A stretch of DNA of 64,000 nt. Origin: Paenibacillus sp. SYP-B4298. GTDB taxonomy: Bacteria > Bacillota > Bacilli > Paenibacillales > Paenibacillaceae. The notes under the pieces were generated by a model that worked only from the letters and a program-made list of their open reading frames with translations, was not told the origin of the DNA and made no database searches. Below are positions 53,945 to 62,913 of this stretch, one piece after another. Location of the stretch: contig NZ_CP115484.1 of NCBI RefSeq assembly GCF_027627475.1, forward strand, positions 5,154,501-5,218,500, in the 5' to 3' direction. How positions within the stretch are numbered: the first letter of the stretch is position 1; every line of letters starts with the position of its first letter. The position numbers were made by a program, and so were the translations under genes.

Positions 53945-53976
53945 TTTCGCCGTCACTTATGGTAAGGCTCCCCCCG
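53945..53976 (-). other. Putative attachment site at the 3' end of rlmH (copy A)
   Basis: On the minus strand the last codons of rlmH, RGEPYHK-stop (53953-53976), plus CGGCGAAATT after the stop. This segment recurs, in the same orientation, in copies B, C, D, E, F, H and I. In staphylococci the same place (end of rlmH/orfX) is the SCC attB. Confidence 0.7.
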
Positions 53977-54432
53977 ATTAATCTTCACCGCCCGATACAC
54001 CTGCTCCACCAGCACGAGCCGCATCAGTTGGTGCGGCAGCGTCATGCGGCCGAAGCTGAGCTTCTGCTGCGCGCGGCGCAGGATGGCGGGAGAGAGGCCG
54101 TTGCTGCCGCCGATCACAAATGTGATGTGGCTCTTTCCGTAGGTGGCCAGCTTATCCAGTTGCACGGCGAGATCCTCGCTCGACCACAGCTCGCCATCTA
54201 TCGCCAGCGCAATCACATGCGCCTCGGGCTTGATCTGGGCGAGCAGGCGCTCGCCCTCGCGATCCCGTACCTGCGTTTCCTCCGCCGCGCTCATCGTCTC
54301 TGGTGCTTTCTCATCCGGTACCTCCGTTAACTGCAGCTTCACATATGGCCCGAGCCGCTTCGCATACTCGGCAATCCCCAGCACCAGATACTTCTCCTTT
54401 AACTTCCCTACTGCCGCTATCTGAATCAACAT
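53953..54432 (-). CDS. rlmH: 23S rRNA pseudouridine(1915) N3-methyltransferase RlmH
   Basis: 159 residues, the normal length, from [26 protein letters not shown] precedes the ATG. SPOUT fold: [33 protein letters not shown] (SAM loop), [17 protein letters not shown], ending RGEPYHK. It methylates pseudouridine 1915 in helix 69 of 23S rRNA. It marks the right border of the accessory region: everything to its right is GC-rich again. Confidence 0.96.
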   Translation of the reverse strand: MLIQIAAVGKLKEKYLVLGIAEYAKRLGPYVKLQLTEVPDEKAPETMSAAEETQVRDREGERLLAQIKPEAHVIALAIDGELWSSEDLAVQLDKLATYGKSHITFVIGGSNGLSPAILRRAQQKLSFGRMTLPHQLMRLVLVEQVYRAVKINRGEPYHK

Positions 54433-54604
54433 CGCAACCTCGCCTCCACTTTCCCGCCATTTCCTTTTACTCAATCTACATGCATTACCCTACTATCTGA
54501 ACTGCTATATGTATCAGAGCTTTCGTAAGATCGGAAGCATTTGCCTATCGCCCAGATAATCCGTCCACCCCTCGTTCGCGTACCGTCTCCTTGCTCCCCG
54601 TCTC

Positions 54605-55546
54605 CTAGTCCTCCACAATATCCTGCCCATCCATATATCCCGTCTCCCCATCGTCAAGCTTCACCACATACCACCGCCTGCCTGTCATAACCTCCTGTGA
54701 CACGCGGCCTGTCCACTCGATCTTATCGCCCATGTAGACAACAGCGACGACAGCACTGTCCTCGTTGCTCTGCTCCCACACATTCGCCTCATTGGCGACT
54801 ACGGTCACATAGCTCACCTCGGGCTCCGGTTCCGGCTGAGGCGCAGGCGCGCCACTCTGAATCGTTTCCACAATCTCATATTCATAGACATCACGAGGCA
54901 ACCACTCCATAATGACGATATATTCGTCACCCGGCTTAGCATCTGCTTCCCTGTACGTTACCTTCACTCTCCGAACATCGTCCCGGCTGGGGACTACCTC
55001 CAGCACCTCGACAGGCTCCGTCGCCCTCAGCTCCTCCACCAATCGGATGGCTGCCTGCGACTCTCCGACCGTATCATTGAGCGAGCCTCGATGGTACCAG
55101 CTTTTGACCCCTGTCTCATATAGGATGGAATCTGAGATTTGATCCTCGTCATGAACCCATTGACGCCCCAACCCCAAAGTGGTGTTCAACTCCGCATAGC
55201 TGGCAAAAAATCTGTCCCAACGCTCCTCCACCGCCGCATATGTCATGGACATCGTGCTCGTAACCAATTGCTCCTCCTCATAGGTCAGGCTTGCGGTTGA
55301 CGCCGCGAACTCATCTGGCTTCACAAGCTCCTTCAGCTTGTCCATGCTCTCCTGAACAGTCGCTCGCCGCAGCTCCCCCTTGTCGAACACATAGGCGCCC
55401 ATCTCCTGTACAACCTGCAAGCATAACTCACGAATCTCAGGACGAATCCCTCCGCCTGATCCTGTCGACGTCGCAGCCTGACTGCACCCCGCCAGCACGC
55501 AGCAGCACAACAATAGTATGTACCATCTTCCCATAAGCCGCATCAT
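54605..55546 (-). CDS. Lipoprotein with C-terminal SH3-like domain
   Basis: 313 residues. Signal with lipobox VLAGC (Cys near 20) in MMRLMGRWYILLLCCCVLAG; a middle domain (LAVT-free, acidic, EEQLVTSTMSMTYAAVEE); then an SH3b-like domain (YVTVVANEANVWEQSNEDSA ... GETGYMDGQDIVED). Outer face of the membrane; may bind the cell wall. An ATG pair opens it; either may be used. Confidence 0.75.
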   Translation of the reverse strand: MMRLMGRWYILLLCCCVLAGCSQAATSTGSGGGIRPEIRELCLQVVQEMGAYVFDKGELRRATVQESMDKLKELVKPDEFAASTASLTYEEEQLVTSTMSMTYAAVEERWDRFFASYAELNTTLGLGRQWVHDEDQISDSILYETGVKSWYHRGSLNDTVGESQAAIRLVEELRATEPVEVLEVVPSRDDVRRVKVTYREADAKPGDEYIVIMEWLPRDVYEYEIVETIQSGAPAPQPEPEPEVSYVTVVANEANVWEQSNEDSAVVAVVYMGDKIEWTGRVSQEVMTGRRWYVVKLDDGETGYMDGQDIVED

Positions 55547-56059
55547 GATGTCGTCCCCGTTCCCCCAAGTCTATAAATGTGAAAATAGTTGAATCGTCTT
55601 GCCACTCTCCCCGCAGCATCTCACGAACCAAAGCAGCACAGAAAATAGCTCCCCATTATCGGTCGTATAGAGCTAGAGCCATCAATGCCACGCGGCACAG
55701 CCATTCATCTTTCCACCCAGTATATACCACCCCGTCAAGGGTTGTCAGCCATCTTGTACAACACTTTACCCCCTTGTGTGTATAGCCTCTTGCTATATTG
55801 CTTCCCGACCTCAGCCTATACCACCCTTCTGATCCTATACTATCCTGTTCTAGTCGGCATCCTGACCGTCCGTTCCTGCCCACACCCCTGTCATTGTTCC
55901 TCTCACTGTCCTTCTCCTCAATCCTCCATTCACACTGCCCCGAGTGATCTGTTCGTCCTCTATCCTAAAGTTCCGCGGACAATAGTCAATCGGCTACCGT
56001 CATAGAGCGAAGCACTGAGTGCTGGGAAGGAGCCGCACGCAGCTCCTCTCCAGTCTGCC
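55547..56059. other. Gene-free stretch between lipoprotein and M28-type genes
   Basis: About 510 nt. On the minus strand CTGACA (55743-55748) and TATACT (55719-55724), 18 nt apart, could be the promoter of the lipoprotein gene. Otherwise a C/T-rich tract with no RNA gene or ORF that I trust. Confidence 0.4.
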
Positions 56060-57535
56060 TCATTCCTTCACCAGCAGCCCAATCATCCCCTTCGCCGGTG
56101 CCTGCGTCTTGCCCAGCCTCTCCACCGGAGTGGCGTCCACCGCGAGCGCCAGCTTCACGAAGGTCATAATCTGCTCATACATGAACTCCGCATCCAACTT
56201 GTCCAGTCCGCCCGCCTCTCCTGTCGCGCACAGATAATCTGGAGCCGGTATTAACGACACCGTCGGGATGCCCGCCATGTACAACGGTTGTCCCTCGCCA
56301 AAATAGATCGTGCTCTTCGGGCGCAGCGTAATGCTCCTGACCTTCGTCCGACCCTCCAGCGCCTCTCTATACAGCTCGTCCATCATCGGATTACCCGTAT
56401 AGACCAGCTCCATCTCTAATCGGCCTGTCGCTCGATAGGCCACCTTCCCGCCCTCCTGGTGATCCTTCCATTCCAGGCAACCCAGATGCTCCAGTGTCAG
56501 GCCAGCGACAGCCCTGGCATGCCCCTCCTTGCCATCCCATAGCTCGGGGTGGTCATGCAGCCAGCGTGTGGTAGCCTGCCCGTGAATGCCGAACTGTGGA
56601 ATCTGGAAATGTCCCGTCACAAATACAAACACCATACTGCGTCCCCGCTCCGCAAGCGGCAGAGACGAGAAATACCCGGCCATCGCCAGCAAGCCGACGG
56701 CCCCGTTCTCCTCGCAGGCATTCGGGCCATCTGTATGCGTGTTGATAATGACCGTCTCCTGCTCATTCCTCCCAGGCAATACCGCGTACAGTGTATCGCT
56801 CTCTGCCCGCTCCTCACTGTCTGCCTCCAGCAGCAGCCGCGCACGCGCGCCTTGCTTCGCCAATTGCTTCAGCCTGCTGCCCGCCTCCTTGCCCACCCAT
56901 AACGCGGGACACTGCTGCGGCCCCGTCGTGAACGGCAAGTATTGCGCCCGCGCATTCGCCTCCGACAGATCGCGCCAGATGCAGATGATGCCGAGCACCC
57001 CGGCTGCTGCCGCCTGCTCCAGCTTAGGCCCTCGCAGCACCGAGCTGATGACCGAATTGCTCAGTATGCGCGGGATACGCTCGTGCACCGGATCGGAGGC
57101 CCGCCGCTTGCAAAATAACGCGGACGGCAGACGAGGGCTGCTCACCTCGACAACCGCAATCTTGCCGGCCGCATCACGGAACCGCCCCGGCCCCTTCCCG
57201 CAGTACACCAGCTCGCCAGTAATACCCTCCGCGGGCGTGCTCCCCGAATACGGATAGTAGAACGAGACAGGTACCTCCTCCTCTCGGTCGCCCTCAGCCA
57301 GAACGGACAGCCTCCATTGCTTGGCCTCCCATTTCGTAAAGTGATGCCGATCTCTGTACGTTTGCAGCCCCATCTGCTTCAATTCTACTTCCAGCTCGTC
57401 GATCATCTGTCGATGTGCCGCATTGCCGGTCAGCCTCGGCCCATACTCGTCAACTCTCCGCTGCCACGACCACACCTGCTCCCGGCTGGGCAGCTTGGTC
57501 GAATCAAACCTTCTATTCATTTCAGTCCCTCTCAT
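56060..57535 (-). CDS. M28-family-like metallopeptidase with PA domain
   Basis: About 491 residues. An inserted PA-like domain (TGELVYCGKGPGRFRDAAGK) is followed by a di-zinc peptidase region: INTHTDGPNACEENGAVGLL, where H-x-D and E are ligand positions, and TLEHLGCLEWKD. Spacing differs from classical M28, so it is a divergent member. No signal peptide. Start 57535 (AGAGGGGG upstream) or 57520. Just downstream of the MerR gene and perhaps under its control. Confidence 0.75.
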   Translation of the reverse strand: MRGTEMNRRFDSTKLPSREQVWSWQRRVDEYGPRLTGNAAHRQMIDELEVELKQMGLQTYRDRHHFTKWEAKQWRLSVLAEGDREEEVPVSFYYPYSGSTPAEGITGELVYCGKGPGRFRDAAGKIAVVEVSSPRLPSALFCKRRASDPVHERIPRILSNSVISSVLRGPKLEQAAAAGVLGIICIWRDLSEANARAQYLPFTTGPQQCPALWVGKEAGSRLKQLAKQGARARLLLEADSEERAESDTLYAVLPGRNEQETVIINTHTDGPNACEENGAVGLLAMAGYFSSLPLAERGRSMVFVFVTGHFQIPQFGIHGQATTRWLHDHPELWDGKEGHARAVAGLTLEHLGCLEWKDHQEGGKVAYRATGRLEMELVYTGNPMMDELYREALEGRTKVRSITLRPKSTIYFGEGQPLYMAGIPTVSLIPAPDYLCATGEAGGLDKLDAEFMYEQIMTFVKLALAVDATPVERLGKTQAPAKGMIGLLVKE

Positions 57536-57642
57536 TGCCATCCCCCTCTTCTTCTGTTCTACGTGGCATTCCTCTTGAATACATGACAACTTAGCTTTCA
57601 TTGACATTGCATTGCATTACATTACAGCTTGTATTTGCCCTC

Positions 57643-58053
57643 CTAATCAGCCGCTCCCCCCTCTGAGTCATCCATGCGAAATGCGTCCAGATATTCATGA
57701 ATCCGTTCCTCCGACGTCTGCAGCAGGCCGCGCAGCATCTCCTGCATGTTTTGCAGCGCCGCAATCTTGTCATCAATCTCCACAATCTTATCCTGTACCA
57801 ACCCCCGCAGCGTATCCGGCTGCATATCCCTGCCCAGCAGGTGCAGCACCTCTTGGATCTCCTTCAACGAATAGCCTAGCGCCTGCGCATCGCGAATGAA
57901 CTTGATCTGGATCAGATAATGCTCGGCATACCTGCGGTAGCCGTTGGCCGCCCGTGGCGGCAGAGGCAGAATGCCACTGTCCTCGTAATAGCGAATCGTC
58001 GCCGCGCTGATTCCCGTCCGCCTCGCCAGTTCCCCGCGCGTCATGCTTGCCAT
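57643..58053 (-). CDS. MerR-family transcriptional regulator
   Basis: 136 residues. MTRGELARRTGISAATIRYYEDSG (shown in part: TGISAATIRYYED) and YLIQIKFIRDAQALGYSLKE make the winged HTH; a long dimer coiled coil follows (VQDKIVEIDDKIAALQNMQE). No Cys cluster typical of metal sensors, so probably an organic inducer. GGAGGG lies upstream of the ATG. Its promoter at 58147 has the long MerR spacer. Confidence 0.9.
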   Translation of the reverse strand: MASMTRGELARRTGISAATIRYYEDSGILPLPPRAANGYRRYAEHYLIQIKFIRDAQALGYSLKEIQEVLHLLGRDMQPDTLRGLVQDKIVEIDDKIAALQNMQEMLRGLLQTSEERIHEYLDAFRMDDSEGGAAD

Positions 58054-58146
58054 CACCCTATTCCCTCCTTTGCGCCTAGCGCCAGCTAAGACACACCCAT
58101 TATCCCCGTCTTCGTTGCCACACAGTAACCAACCTCCCCTATTACC

Positions 58147-58178
58147 AGTATAAACCTTGAAGTATACTTCAGAGTCAA
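58147..58178 (-). promoter_or_regulatory. MerR-type promoter with central operator
   Basis: On the minus strand TTGACT (58173-58178), a 20-nt spacer and TATACT (58147-58152). The spacer holds the perfect 14-bp palindrome TGAAGTATACTTCA (58158-58171). Overlong spacer with a dyad inside is the hallmark of MerR-activated promoters, so the regulator very likely controls itself. Confidence 0.8.
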
Positions 58179-58290
58179 GCCTATCCGCTCATCGTATCCT
58201 TTGTTCAACGTATGCCCGCAGGATAGAAGATCGAAGGATACACCATTCTGTTGTAAAATGAAAGCAAAGCGTAAATGGAGGAATACAACG

Positions 58291-58764
58291 ATGATTACGG
58301 TCATAACCGAAATGGAGATCGACGCCCCGATTCAGAAATGCTTCGACTATGCGCGGGATATTGATCTGCACACCCGCACCGTATGGCCGCATACACGTGA
58401 GCGTGCGGTTGCCGGCGTGACCACCGGCCCCATCGGACTCGGACAGACGGTTACCTTTGAAGCGACCCACCTGTTGGTTCGCCAGCGCCTCACCTCCAAG
58501 ATTACTGCATTCGAGCCTCCCCATCTGTTCGTCGACGAGATGCAGCGCGGCGCATTCAAGAGCTTGAGACACTACCATGAATTCGCAGAGCGCGGGGGGA
58601 GAACCGTCATGACCGATCGGCTCTATTTTGAGGCTCCACTCGGCGTACTCGGCATCATCGCGGAGCAGCTCGTACTGAAGCGGTATATGCGTAGGTTTCT
58701 GGAGCATCGCAATCTCGAATTGAAGCGACTGCTTGAAGAGCAGCGACCGCTCTCGCACCACTAA
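58291..58764 (+). CDS. SRPBCC (START-like) protein
   Basis: 157 residues from MITVITEMEIDAPIQKCFDY, with GGAGGAATAC upstream. Opening strand EIDAPIQKCFDYARD and ending helix LKRYMRRFLEHRNLELKRLL fit polyketide-cyclase/SRPBCC folds, which bind hydrophobic ligands. Function unknown. Confidence 0.8.
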   Translation: MITVITEMEIDAPIQKCFDYARDIDLHTRTVWPHTRERAVAGVTTGPIGLGQTVTFEATHLLVRQRLTSKITAFEPPHLFVDEMQRGAFKSLRHYHEFAERGGRTVMTDRLYFEAPLGVLGIIAEQLVLKRYMRRFLEHRNLELKRLLEEQRPLSHH

Positions 58765-58779
58765 CAGAGAGCGGCTGCT
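58739..58779 (+). terminator. Hairpin over the end of the SRPBCC gene
   Basis: GCAGCGACCGCTCTC pairs with GAGAGCGGCTGC, overlapping the stop codon; no T-run. Confidence 0.5.
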
Positions 58780-59105
58780 CCAGCAGACGCGGGCGGCCCG
58801 AGCGACATCAGCCCTCCTCTCAGATGCCGCACCACACGCACCACAGCCAATTGAACCATAACCGCTCGCTTGGGGTGAGCCAGATGCCTGCCCATTTTTT
58901 TCAACCGAATCGGCTCACCTTCTTCTGAATCTAATGATACAATAACGATAGCCAGGCAAGGAAAAACATAGAAGCGGCTCTCCTCTCTACCTGCGTTTCC
59001 CGCGACGCCGCCTCGCCTGTCAGACCGTTCTACAGACGCCTTAACCGCCCGTTTTGACCGCTTGGGGGCAAACGCTATGCAGACCCGCCCTCCACCGTAT
59101 AGAGT
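58780..59105. other. Gene-free stretch before the serine hydrolase
   Basis: GC-rich, about 325 nt. I see no clear promoter or ORF. ATACAATAACGATAGCCAGG near 58937 may hold a -10. Confidence 0.3.
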
Positions 59106-60332
59106 ATGGGATATTCCCAAACCATGAAGCGGAAAGGCGGCTACCTAACTATGGTACTCATCCAATGTATCGTTCTCCCACTACTCCTGCTCCTCGGCGC
59201 AGCGGCGGGCCTGCTGGCCTACATGAACAGACCCCTATCCAGGGGTTCGGTCACAGCTCGCATTCAGGAGCATCTAACGAAGGTTGCTCACGGCAACAAT
59301 GAGCTATCCAGCGTGCTGCTCACCATCTACTCCCCTTCGACCGGCTACCTGGAGCAATTCGCAGCAGGGACGAAGAATTTCGCCACCTCTGAACCAGCTC
59401 GCGTGAATAGTCCCTACCATTCTGCCAGTATCGGCAAGATGCTATGCGCCACCATCTACGGCATGCTGGTCGACGAAGGCAAGCTGGGCTTCGATGATCC
59501 CGTCCGAACGTGGCTGGGTGACGAAGTGCTGGACGGCCTGTTCGTCGTCGATGGCATCGATTACTGTGGGCAGGTGACCGTGCGTCATCTGCTGACGCAT
59601 ACCTCGGGAGTGAACGATTATTTTGCAGGCCCGGTCGTCATCGGCTCTACAATGCTGGAGCGTATCAAGGCGGCGCCAGATGAGATCTTTACACCTATGC
59701 AGCTTGTCGCCTTCACCAGAGAGCGCCAGCAGCCTGTAGGTCGGCCGGGGGAACAATTTTACTACTCCGATACGGGCTATGTGTTGCTGGGACTGATTCT
59801 GGAGGCAATCGAGGAGCGGAGCTATGCGGATATTATGCAGGAACGCTTGTTTAAGCCACTCGGCATGCAAGATAGCTATGTGAAGGACCCATATGGCGTG
59901 CAGGCAGATGCGCTCGGGGTCTATGTGGATGGCATCGACTTCAACGGCAAGAAGGCGCTGTCGATCGATTGGGCAGGCGGCGGCATCATCACGACGATGG
60001 ATGACCTGCTCGCATTTATGAAGTCGTTCACACAGGGGGCTCTGGTGTCCAGTGACGTATATCGACAGATGACGGATTTCAGCCAGCGCTACGATCAGGA
60101 CATCTACTATGGCATGGGCATGATGTATTTTGATTTTAGCAAGCTGTCCTTCCTGCTGAGAGGGATGACCGATGTGTATGGGGGAGTGGGATCGACGGGC
60201 ACCTACGTCCTGTATGATCCAGCCAAGGAGACGTACTACATCGCCAACTTTGGGTCGCTGCACTATGCGCGGCAGGCTATACAACAACTGATTCGGATCA
60301 GAATGATCTATAATCGGATGATCGTCAAATGA
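59106..60332 (+). CDS. Serine hydrolase, class C beta-lactamase/DD-peptidase-like
   Basis: 408 residues. One N-terminal membrane segment (MVLIQCIVLPLLLLLGAAAG), then SxxK in YHSASIGKMLC (near 102), YxD/N in YYSDTGYVLLG (YSD), and GGVGSTGTYVLYDP in place of KTG. LLTHTSGVNDYF is a family mark. Probably acts outside the membrane on peptidoglycan or D-amino-acid peptides. No good ribosome site at this ATG, so the exact start is uncertain. Confidence 0.82.
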   Translation: MGYSQTMKRKGGYLTMVLIQCIVLPLLLLLGAAAGLLAYMNRPLSRGSVTARIQEHLTKVAHGNNELSSVLLTIYSPSTGYLEQFAAGTKNFATSEPARVNSPYHSASIGKMLCATIYGMLVDEGKLGFDDPVRTWLGDEVLDGLFVVDGIDYCGQVTVRHLLTHTSGVNDYFAGPVVIGSTMLERIKAAPDEIFTPMQLVAFTRERQQPVGRPGEQFYYSDTGYVLLGLILEAIEERSYADIMQERLFKPLGMQDSYVKDPYGVQADALGVYVDGIDFNGKKALSIDWAGGGIITTMDDLLAFMKSFTQGALVSSDVYRQMTDFSQRYDQDIYYGMGMMYFDFSKLSFLLRGMTDVYGGVGSTGTYVLYDPAKETYYIANFGSLHYARQAIQQLIRIRMIYNRMIVK

Positions 60333-60379
60333 AGGATCGTCGATGAAATATCGCAGACTCAGCGGTTAGGAGACGCACA

Positions 60380-60919
60380 ATGGTTGAACTCGTATGCTCG
60401 CACAAGGTAATGGAAAAATTGCAGCCGCAGCTCGCAAAGCATCAGATCGAGATTCGCCCGGACAGTCCGCTTGCACTGGTGGAGCGCGGCTTCGAACTGC
60501 CTATTGACAAGCTGTGCATCGTATTTGAGGCGCTGGACTATATGGATGTCGTTCAACTGCTGGTCTCGGGCATCCATACGACTCCCCATTACCTGAGCGC
60601 CATCACTGGCCTGAGCAATAATCGCTTCGCGGTGCTGGAGCCTCACGATGTGCTGTATCTGGAGGCAGGCGCGGATGGCATTCAGGCATGCACAACAGCA
60701 GGCCGCTACAGTGTCAAGGAGACGCTGCACTACTACGAGAGCCTGTGGGCATCGCGGGGATTTGTCCGCATCAATAAGTCTCAGCTCGTCAATCTGCTGC
60801 AGGTCAAGGAGATTATCCCGTGGTTCAACTCTCGCTACGTGCTGCGCATGGATCATGCTGTCGAGCTGGAGGTATCCAAGATGTACGCCAAGAAGCTGCG
60901 GCACACATTGAACTTATAG
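60380..60919 (+). CDS. LytTR-domain transcriptional regulator
   Basis: 179 residues. The C-terminal 100 residues are a LytTR domain: NNRFAVLEPHDVLYLEAGAD, GRYSVKETLHYYESLW, GFVRINKSQLVNLLQVKEI. The N-terminal 75 residues are not a receiver domain. This is the stand-alone type usually paired with a DUF3021 membrane protein, as here, 11 nt downstream. Regulates its own operon in known cases. Confidence 0.85.
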   Translation: MVELVCSHKVMEKLQPQLAKHQIEIRPDSPLALVERGFELPIDKLCIVFEALDYMDVVQLLVSGIHTTPHYLSAITGLSNNRFAVLEPHDVLYLEAGADGIQACTTAGRYSVKETLHYYESLWASRGFVRINKSQLVNLLQVKEIIPWFNSRYVLRMDHAVELEVSKMYAKKLRHTLNL

Positions 60920-60930
60920 GAGCGGAAGAC

Positions 60931-61362
60931 ATGGAGACCGTTAATTTTACAAATGTGATCAAATCGTTCTTTCTCGGTATTGTTATCGGCGTGATGGTAC
61001 AGCTTCAAGCTCCGCCTGGGCTGCTGCCGTCCTACAAGGTCATGTCCGTGCTGGCGAGCGGCAGCATCGGCTTCATCATCGGGCTGATTACGGAATGGAT
61101 CACCTCGATGCTCCCGCTTCGCTTGGCACGGATGAGGACTTACTTTCTCATTAACGGCTTGATTGCCTTGAGTGTGACGTTCATTCTCCTGATCGGCATG
61201 AACCAGATCACTGTCAACGAGGGGCATAGCCAGGAGGGATTTCTCCCGGTCGTGGCGATCGTGCTGGGCATCGTCGGCGCAGCCAATCTGCTCGACTACA
61301 TGTGGTATCGACGAACTCAGCACAAGCTGGATTCGTTCAAGGCATCGATGAAGGAGAGATGA
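60931..61362 (+). CDS. DUF3021 membrane protein
   Basis: 143 residues from METVNFTNVIKSFFLG, AGGAGCGG upstream. Four membrane helices (SFFLGIVIGVMVQL, IGFIIGLITEWITSM, YFLINGLIALSVTFILL, VVAIVLGIVGAANLL). Partner of the LytTR gene; members are thought to inhibit or sense for the LytTR protein. Confidence 0.82.
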   Translation: METVNFTNVIKSFFLGIVIGVMVQLQAPPGLLPSYKVMSVLASGSIGFIIGLITEWITSMLPLRLARMRTYFLINGLIALSVTFILLIGMNQITVNEGHSQEGFLPVVAIVLGIVGAANLLDYMWYRRTQHKLDSFKASMKER

Positions 61363-61494
61363 GTCTGGAGCGAGGGCTACTGAAGGAGCTGTGTCCTTCA
61401 GGACAGAGAGGTGATTGCAGGAGACGGAGGTGAGTCTTCGGCAATCACCCTTCAATCTCGGCCAACGACTGGCCTAGCCGTGAATTAGAGAACA

Positions 61495-61884
61495 TCAGGC
61501 CCATTCATAAACCTCTGCAGAAGTTTCTTTAGCTAAATACTCAAGGCCGCGCTTGCGCAATCCATCTATAGTTAGAAACTTAATATCATCTGTTTCTAGC
61601 GTGCCCTCAGTGAGTTCAACCATTGTCCATAGGTCATACTTTTTTAACCCCATTTGATCAAGTAAGTGACTCAAGTCCGGTCTGCCTTCTGAATATGTCC
61701 TTCTTAATAGAAGATGTGGAGGGGTCTTTCTTTTAAATTCCTTTGTAATCCTAGGGATTTTACAAGTGTCTATATTATAAGGTTTATAAGAATAATAAAC
61801 TCCGTCATAGCTCAAAGTGGCTAGTAAAATTGGTTTTTCATTATAGGTCATCATTACTATATAAAATAGCTTTTCCATAGACAT
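61495..61884 (-). CDS. Unknown 129-residue partner of the HipA-like kinase
   Basis: MSMEKLFYIVMMTYNEKPIL, then LSYDGVYYSYKPYNIDTCK and RRTYSEGRPDLSHLLDQMGL. Soluble. I do not recognise it. Start codon overlaps the kinase stop by 1 nt (TAATG), AAGGGAG upstream. AT-rich against GC-rich neighbours. It might be the antitoxin or regulator of the kinase, or a fused-domain relative split into two genes. Confidence 0.65.
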   Translation of the reverse strand: MSMEKLFYIVMMTYNEKPILLATLSYDGVYYSYKPYNIDTCKIPRITKEFKRKTPPHLLLRRTYSEGRPDLSHLLDQMGLKKYDLWTMVELTEGTLETDDIKFLTIDGLRKRGLEYLAKETSAEVYEWA

Positions 61885-62642
61885 TAGACTCCCTTCAAGT
61901 ATTCTAGTCGAGTTCTGACTCCGTAAGTTATACAGTATAATATATCCATATGTACGAACTTGTTAAACTTTGCAATTGTCATCTCAATCTTTGTAATGTC
62001 TACGTCTAGAAAATCATGAACCAAATTTGTCCATAAATCAGAATATTCATCTCTTATATGATACATTAAGCCAAGATTGCTGAGCCGCTCCGGAATTCGA
62101 ACATGAGACAGTATATCAAGGCTATATTCTAATAATGCATTTTGATTTTCTTTTAGAGCCCTGGCTCTTTTAGGAGTCATTTTATAACAAAGTGAAGAAG
62201 CATTATCATATAATGGGGCTAAGCTCCCATCGTAACCCAAAGCAAAATTCCCCGAATGCCTGTCCCTGTTTCCTATAACAAAATCAAAGATAAACATTTT
62301 AAGAAGTGATCTAAAAGTTTCCTCGCTTACCTTTGTAATTAAATTTTTCAAGGAATAAGTTACATCAAGATCGGAATGAGCCGCCGTGTACAGATCTCCC
62401 ATTTCAATGATATTTCCAATATCATAGCACATTACCCCATTTAATCCTCTATAAGTGCCATATTCACACTCCATACAAGGAATTTTAAATAATGCTGCTA
62501 GATCCTTTGCTATTTCCTCTGTCCATTCTTCGCCAAATTTAAATAACCCTTTCCTTACACCATATTCATCGGTCAGCCACACTTTTTCTGTTATACCTGA
62601 TACAGGAATATCCAGCCTATTCCAGCTTGAAAAATCCTTCAT
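61884..62642 (-). CDS. HipA-like Ser/Thr kinase
   Basis: 252 residues from MKDFSSWNRLDIP; GGAGGAGGAAC precedes the start. Catalytic loop and metal site: FIFDFVIGNRDRHSGNFALG and LAPLYDNASSL, as in HipA and CtkA. Phosphate-binding Lys probably in KGLFKFGEEW. It lacks the N-terminal HipA couple domain, and no HipB-type HTH gene is next to it. HipA kinases phosphorylate GltX or other translation targets; CtkA-like ones differ. AT-rich, likely acquired. Confidence 0.8.
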   Translation of the reverse strand: MKDFSSWNRLDIPVSGITEKVWLTDEYGVRKGLFKFGEEWTEEIAKDLAALFKIPCMECEYGTYRGLNGVMCYDIGNIIEMGDLYTAAHSDLDVTYSLKNLITKVSEETFRSLLKMFIFDFVIGNRDRHSGNFALGYDGSLAPLYDNASSLCYKMTPKRARALKENQNALLEYSLDILSHVRIPERLSNLGLMYHIRDEYSDLWTNLVHDFLDVDITKIEMTIAKFNKFVHMDILYCITYGVRTRLEYLKGV

Positions 62643-62827
62643 GTTCCTCCTCCATGACATGGATGAGATTTATACTAATGTTTACTTTAATGAAGTCAAG
62701 TGAAGCTGTTCTTGAGTAGTCAACATATTCAGCCTCTGTTTATTTATTGTTATGCTCATTATACCATATACTATACATTCGTCTGGTAACACACATATAA
62801 GAATGACAAATAAAACATAACTCAAAA

Positions 62828-62849
62828 AAGACACCTGGTATGGTGTCTT
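62828..62849 (-). terminator. Terminator of the homocysteine methyltransferase gene
   Basis: On the minus strand AAGACACC, ATACCA loop, GGTGTCTT, then TTTT. Confidence 0.85.
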
Positions 62850-62913
62850 GAATAAGGGTTAAGCGATTCTTTTTAACTCTAGCCTATTATAATGGCATTC
62901 TTCCATCAGCGCT

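Noticed and set aside
28000-53950. A Ccr-type or other recombinase gene for the array
   Set aside because: I looked at every sizeable frame in the region; none has serine or tyrosine recombinase motifs.
55656-55883. Small gene in the gap before the lipoprotein gene
   Set aside because: Composition is not coding-like and no start signal is present; a promoter is a better reading.
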